Positions 58,421 through 64,000 of a stretch of DNA of 64,000 nt are shown piece by piece; position 1 is the stretch's first letter, and the number at the start of each line of letters is the position of its first letter. The notes under the pieces were generated by a model that ran no database searches, was not told the origin of the DNA, and saw only the letters and a program-made list of their open reading frames with translations. The stretch covers positions 186,001 to 250,000 of the forward strand of contig JAMXBD010001585.1 in NCBI GenBank assembly GCA_024138025.1. The letters are read 5' to 3'. Position numbers and translations under genes: made by a program. Origin of the DNA: Combretum micranthum (taxonomy: Eukaryota; Streptophyta; Magnoliopsida; Myrtales; Combretaceae).

Positions 58421-58933
58421 TGCAAGCGGTAGCGTAGAAAAGAAATGAATTAAGCTGAATTCAGCTTAGTATAGTAACAAGATACTCGGATGCAAGTACA
58501 CTTGAAGACGTGAGTAAAGGAATTTGTATTTCAGTTTTTCTATATTCTCTGTATTACATCGTAATGTATTTATAAGCTGCAATACAAGCTAATTAGTTAT
58601 AACAAATTTGCAACTAGAAATATGCTGTGGTACAAATATCCGTAGTTGGTTATAATAGTATTCCCATACAGCAGGCATGTGTAATAACTACTTTATACTA
58701 ATGGCCTATATAATTTCTGGCCCAGTCTTTATTACTCCAGAGTTGCTCTTAATTATGGCTAAAGCCCAAGGCCTCCTGCTAAAGCCCAAGGCTTCCTTCC
58801 TTTACTTCCGACAGCTTCCACTCCACTAACATTTGTTAACTTCATTCCCAAATCAAGTTCTAACCTTCCCGTACTTCTTTCTTCTTCTACTCGTTACACA
58901 CAAACCCTAATTCTGTATACTCATTGCATTTCA
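58421..58933 (-). repeat. 3' LTR of the interrupted chromovirus
   Basis: 513 bp, TGCAAGCGGT to GCATTTCA on the plus strand; the start resembles that of the 51059 element. The outer boundary is inferred from that similarity. The PPT (minus: AATTGGGGAA, 58934-58943) adjoins it. Confidence 0.72.
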
Positions 58934-60712
58934 TTCCCCAATTAAATCCCTTGACCATAAGGGATTATCTGGAAAACGTAGGATTAGGTCGTGGTAGAAC
59001 TCCCAGGTTGCTTCACTAACATCTTTGCCCGTCCACAAGATAAGTACCATCATTCTTGCTTCCTTCCCATGTTTAACCATCTTCCGATCCAAGATCACAT
59101 TGGGTATTAACTCGTCTTCATTGTGTATTGTAGGTATTGCAGTCGAGACATCAAATCTGAGGCCAGGGTATCTCTTAAGTTGTGAGACGTGGAATGTCGG
59201 ATGAATAGCCATGTCTGGAGGTAGCTCTAAGCGGTAAGCTACTGATCCCACCTTGTTTATTATTCTGTAGGGTCCATAATATCGTGCTGTGAGCTTGTTG
59301 TAGTGTGATGCCTGAATAAATTTGTGTCGATAGGGTTGTAGTTTGAGTAGTACCAAATTCCCAACCCTAAACTCTCTATTGCTTCGTGTCTTATCTTCCA
59401 CCTGTTTCATCCGTTGTTGGGCCCTTCGAAGATGAAATTCCAACAATTTCATCTGATCTTCTCTGTTTGTCAGTATTCGGTCCACGACTGCAACACGACT
59501 GCAACCCTAGAATCCCCTGGGACGTAAGGAAGACGTAAAGGGGGAGGGTAGCCGTACAGAACTTCGAATGGTGTGAGCTGGGCACTAGTGTGGAAGTTGG
59601 TGTTGTACCACCATTCGGCCAAAGAGAGAAATTGAGCCCATTTGGTAGGAGCTTCCCCTGTAACACATCTTAAGTAGGTCTCTAGGCACTTGTTGACTAC
59701 TTCGATTTGGCCATCCGTTTGGGTATGGTAGGCCGTGGACATATTCATGCTAACCCCTTGTAGTTTAAAAAATTCCTTCCAGACAATACTGACAAATAAT
59801 GGATCTCTATCAGAAGTGATAAATTGTGGTAGACAATGTAATTTATAAATATTGTCTAGGAAGACTTGAGCTACAGTAGTTGTTGTATAGGGGTGTGCTA
59901 GAGCAATGAAATGGGCATACTTGCTCAGTCGATCTACAACAACCAGTATCACTTCTTTCCCACTGGATTTAGGCAGTCCTTCAATAAAATCCATACTTAT
60001 TTCCTGCCAGCATTCGTTAGGAATAGATAGGGATTGCAATAGTCCTGGAGTAGCAACATTTTCGAACTTACAACGTTGGCAAGTGTCACATTCCCGCACA
60101 AATTTTCTGACATGTCTTTCCATTTTGGGCAAGTAAAACACTGTGGAATGTCTTTTGTAAGTTGTATTAGCACCCGAATGACCCCCCAAAGGACCACAAT
60201 GGTATAATTGGAGTAGCTTGTTCCTGAAAGTGTCTGAGGGTCCCACCACTACTCTTCCTTTCCGTCTCAGAATATGGTCATCATAGGAGAAGTGTCCCAC
60301 ATCTTGCCCTTCTTCCAGAAGCTGAATTTTTTATTTATAGGCTGCGTCCCCATCCAAGCTGGCTTTAATCTCTTTCAACAAGTCTGGTACAAAAACTTGT
60401 ACAGCCATTTGAGTTAGATTAATTGAATCCCTACGAGATAAAGAGTTAGCAGCAATGTTAGTTTGACCAGACTTATATTCAATCGTGTAATTGAGGCCAA
60501 AGAGCTTGGTGAGCCATTTTTGTTGGTTAGGGGTCACCATTCGTTGCTCAAGTAAATACTTGAGATTATGGTGATCAGTCTTGATCATGAAATGCTGGCC
60601 TAAAAGATAATGCCTCCATTTATCTATAGCGTATACTAGGGCCATTAGCTCACGCTCATAGACTGATAAGCCTCTGTGCTTTGGTGCTAATGATTTGCTC
60701 ATGAACGCAATA
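58931..60712 (-). pseudogene. Pol C-terminal half: RNase H, integrase, chromodomain-like end
   Basis: RNase H end at 60331-60712 (SKSLAPKHRGLSVYERELM, KTDHHNLKYLLEQR) stops at about 60328. Integrase follows in the same frame at 59470-60300 (CDTCQRCKFENVATPGLL, MDFIEGLPKS, SDRDPLF, TDGQIEVVNK). A frame change near 59490 leads to the C-terminal part at 58931-59485 with GPYRIINKVGSVAYRL, HPTFHVSQLK and a chromodomain-like VLILWTGKDVSEATWEF. The frame runs through the PPT, and its stop codon TGA (58931-58933) is the first three bases of the LTR. The N-terminal side is removed by the insertion at 60713. Confidence 0.86.
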
Positions 60713-63700
60713 TGTAAGCCCCAGAAATTTTCAATAAATAATTTCAAGATGAACTTCGAAAATAAACCCTAAAAATCACTCCAAATTAAAACCGAATTTC
60801 AACTAGTCCAAAAACACGAGCGAATCCAGAAATTTCCATAGCTTGAGAAAACTAAGAATACTTAAAAATAAAATAAGAACTCAACATACTTCAATTCCAA
60901 AACCACTACGTACAACAAACTCTATACGTAACCCCGACTTATAAAAATAAATAATATAGAACCCAAAATCAAATTATTAAAAAGTAAATAACGATTAACT
61001 TTTGGAAATGAAACCTAATTCAAGAATTCTGAAAACGTTAAAAGATATTAAATACTTACAAAAATAAAATGTAAAATAAATTTCTCAAATTAAATATGTT
61101 GTATAAACATAAAATATTAGTTTCCAAATTAGCAAGGATCTGACCTGGAAAAATCACTCGGAAACCCTAACCGGAATACAATAGCCTAAGTCCGGCAATC
61201 TAGCGCCCCTAACCCTAGAGGCCGAGATGTAGTTTAAATATGTAGAGTAGCTCATAGTAATATAAGTTTGTTTAAAAATATCAGATTGGTAAATTTTTTA
61301 CCTATTTCGAACCCGTTCGGATACAACTTCGAAAAGCGTGTCCCGAGGCTCGGATATAAAAAATATATAATAGTACCGTTAGACTCATAATTTCATAAGA
61401 TTTCTAAATATATCAGTTATAGAATTTTTCGGATTATAAAAGTTACAATTATAACATTTTATCGTATTTTCATTATTACCGGTAATTGATTAGTCTTTTG
61501 CACTATTCATTTTTATGTCATTACAAAATTTTATTAATATTTTAAAGCCTTATATTTTTAGATAAATATTTTATATGTTATAGAAAATTTTTTTTGTCTA
61601 AAATTTAGTTTGTTTCAGGTCTTTACGGGATCAGATTCTGTTTAAGACCCGATACTAAAAATAAAATAAATTAATTTAATAATTGGAAAATATTTTAAAA
61701 TATTTTTATTTCCATAAAATAATTTTTTAGAATTTTTCGGGTTATAAAAATATTATTTATAGCCCATATTCGCGTATTTTGATCATACCGGTAACATAAT
61801 TATTAAAATACTAAAATAATTATTTAATTTTAATTATGAAATACCTGCTACAAATATTTGGAATAATTTTTCAAAATTTATTTTATTTTGTTTTATTTTA
61901 TTAAGAAAGTACTTTTACAACCCATACCTTCAAGTACACCTTACACATATCACTTCCTTTTCACTTCAATCTTTCTACACATTATTCCACACTTCATGGC
62001 ATATTTTGACCCTCTTTATGGCTGCCTTGACTCTTGAATTAATCCAAAAATTAATTAAAATAACCTTCTTTCAACCCTTCTTAAAGAAGCTACACATACA
62101 TATTTATTACACAATTTAATTTTAAGTCAAAATTCAACAAAACACTCTCTCTCTCTCTCCCAATTCACACCAGCCTCCCTCTCATTTTCTGCCTTTGTTT
62201 TTTTTTTCTTCTTTTATTCAATTAAAACACTCATTTTCTCTCTCTCTCCTTCATTTACTCACTTTCCCTTTTCATTCCTTAACCTTTTCTCTCTCTTTTT
62301 TCCTCTCTTTCTTCTTCTTCTTGTTCTTGTCTTCAATGAACAAGCTGCCCCCATTCTTCCATGAGCCTCTATGCATATTTTTTGAAGATTTTTAAGCAAA
62401 TCTTCATCTCAAAGCTTCCATAGGTGATATAGGTAAAGTGTAATGAAGGTTTCATGCATCAAATGACCTTCCATAAGCTTAAAAGCTTAGGATGATGATG
62501 CCAAAAATGAAACACTTTTTCTCCACTTTTATTATCTTGTATTACAATTATTTTCTTGTTTAAAGTTGATATATATTGTAGATCTAACTTTTTGTAGCTT
62601 TGATTTTTGTTTATGCCATAGATCTTACTATTTAAGTTATTATTCTTGTTATTACTTATGATTTATGCATATATTTCTCATTCACATGTGTTCATGCACT
62701 TATAACTAGTTTAAAAACTAGATCTAGAGTTTTGAGTTCATAAAATGCATTAGACTTTGTTTTATATTCATGAGCAACTTGTAATAGCATGATGATGGTA
62801 GAAAGTTGTAGGAAACTCAAGATCTATTTTATTTTCAACAAAAATAATTTTTGAAAATTCGGATGAAAATGGAATCATATTTAGAAAAGTTGTTTTTCAA
62901 CTTCAAAATGTGTATTTTTCATTTAAAATGAAGGGCTTAGGGTATAGATATTATAAATAAGAGATTTTGATGAATAAAGTTTAGATCTATGAGTTATAGT
63001 TTATTACCATGCATTTGTTTTATGTTTATGTTCATATTAAGTATAGATCTTAGTTTTGAACTCAAACAAAATTGTGAAATTCGTATTTTGGCAAGACCCC
63101 ATTTAAAAACCATTTTCAAGTGTCAAAATGTAATTTTTACTTAAGAAAATGAAAGCTTAATATATGTATATCATCAAGACTTTTTTTACAAGAATCAAAG
63201 GTGATTTTCAAAATAAAAATTCTATTTTCGGATTTTGGCCAAGCCTATTTTAAAAACATGTTTTCAATTCAAAAATGAAGTTTTTATTTAAGAAATGAAA
63301 GGCTCTTAGGATAGGATATGTAAGGAATGGATTTTCATGAGCTTAGATAGCTTTTATCAAAAGATATAACCAAAAATGAATTTTGTAAATTCGGATCCCA
63401 ACCAAGACCAATTTTTAAAACCCATTTATCAACTCCAAAACTCATGTTTTATGTGAAAAATGAAGTATATAGGTAATAGATATCATTAAGCAATGATTTT
63501 TACAAGTTAAAATGAGTTTAGGCATGAGTAATGTATAAAACAAGTAATGGAATTAAAATGGAAAAATTTGAGTTAGTGATCAAATTGTCAAATTCGTAAT
63601 TTGAGATGATGCATATGTAATCACTTAGTATTTGAGCTCAAATTGCAAGTTTTATGTGTTAAATGAAGTCCTTAGACAATAGATATAGTAAAGCTTCAAA

Positions 63701-64000
63701 TTTTGATGCATTAAACAAGTTTTCTCATAAGAAATATGCAAGAAATAAAATTTTCCAAAATTCGGATTTTTGTGAAAAGCTTGTTTAAAAACATATTTGC
63801 AAAGTGTAAAATGCAAATTTTTGTGTAAGAATGAAGTCCTTAGTGGTTATGTATGATTGAGCCCTAATTTTCTAAATATCAAATGATTTTTACTTGAAGG
63901 AATCACTCAAAAACTAATTTCTATAAAATTCGGATTTTGGAATCAACTCTACATGAAGACATGTTTACAAAGTGCAAAATGGAAATTTTTATGTAGAAAT
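60713..64000 (+). mobile_element. Giant Tekay/Del-like LTR (start of an element, continues outside)
   Basis: Starts TGTAAGCCCC next to CAATA (60708-60712, presumed target duplication) inside the RNase H codons of the element at 58421. The LTR is at least 3.3 kb and its end is not reached. Homologous motifs with the solo LTR at 42039-46174 (TACCGTTAGACTCRTAAT, AGAATTTTT) place both in one family. A second AGAATTTTTCGGRTTATAAAA block at about 61731 repeats that at 61422. A (CT)-rich stretch at 62143-62330 resembles the leader after the promoter in the solo LTR. Whether a full element or another solo LTR follows cannot be seen. Confidence 0.78.
62855..64000 (+). repeat. Degenerate tandem repeats of ~150-220 bp in the giant LTR
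   Basis: The block AATTCGGATTTTGG...TTTAAAAAC...CAAAATG...AAATGAAG recurs with ATTCGGA/ATTCGTA starts at about 62857, 63078, 63226, 63388, 63591, 63759 and 63928. Spacings are about 221, 148, 162, 203, 168 and 169 bp. The array runs off the window. Confidence 0.7.

Larger units (their letters stand above)
58421..60712 (-). mobile_element. Ty3/gypsy chromovirus, 3' part, interrupted
   Basis: 3' LTR, PPT, integrase and RNase H of an element related to the one at 51059-56823. At 60712/60713 the coding sequence is cut by a giant LTR; the 5' half should lie beyond the window. Confidence 0.85.

Noticed and set aside
1..64000. CRISPR arrays, rRNA genes or bacterial operons
   Set aside because: No regularly spaced short identical repeats, no rRNA-like sequence; introns, SINEs and LTR elements show plant nuclear DNA.

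Overview
The window is plant nuclear DNA, most likely from a eudicot. It holds Ty3/gypsy and Ty1/copia LTR retrotransposons with tRNA-Asp and tRNA-iMet primer sites, a plant-type Mutator-like (MULE) transposase, tRNA-derived SINEs, and one intron-containing host gene, a monosaccharide transporter closest to Arabidopsis STP7. All other coding sequence belongs to transposable elements, and most of it is broken.

Layout. (1) 1-6090: Athila-type Ty3 sequence on the minus strand. One LTR (1680-3456) has a PBS and open gag on one side, and a PPT plus the env-like ORF of another copy on the other side. (2) 6091-26464: a dead MULE transposase gene (22900-26464, minus). Its central 1.75 kb is repeated in inverted orientation at 6091-7834. 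The spacer between the arms was later entered by a gag-only Copia element (8167-21005). That element took a solo LTR in its gag and, in its 3' LTR, a ~0.46 kb MULE-like MITE, which itself took a complete Ty3 chromovirus (14258-19915). (3) 26465-35952: the low-repeat island with the STP7-like gene (30287-33767). (4) 35953-48560: a degenerate Copia element split by a Ty3 element (37159-47512), whose gag is split by a 4.1 kb solo LTR (42039-46174). (5) 51059-56823: a young Ty3 chromovirus with nearly identical LTRs and a perfect target duplication. (6) 57313-57492: a SINE. (7) 58421-64000: the 3' part of a related Ty3 element, interrupted by a giant Tekay/Del-like LTR that runs off the window and carries nucleosome-length tandem repeats.

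How the parts relate. The host gene is the only locus with an evident cellular role (sugar/H+ symport). The most unusual locus is the inverted duplication of MULE transposase sequence. Its geometry resembles a Mu-killer-type hairpin silencing locus, and transcription on the minus strand would give a foldback RNA covering the conserved transposase core. Element decay differs by copy. The 14.3-19.9 kb element has eleven in-frame stops and no frame change, whereas the young 51-57 kb element has several frame changes although its LTRs are almost identical. All identities were judged by eye; no alignment or database search was run.
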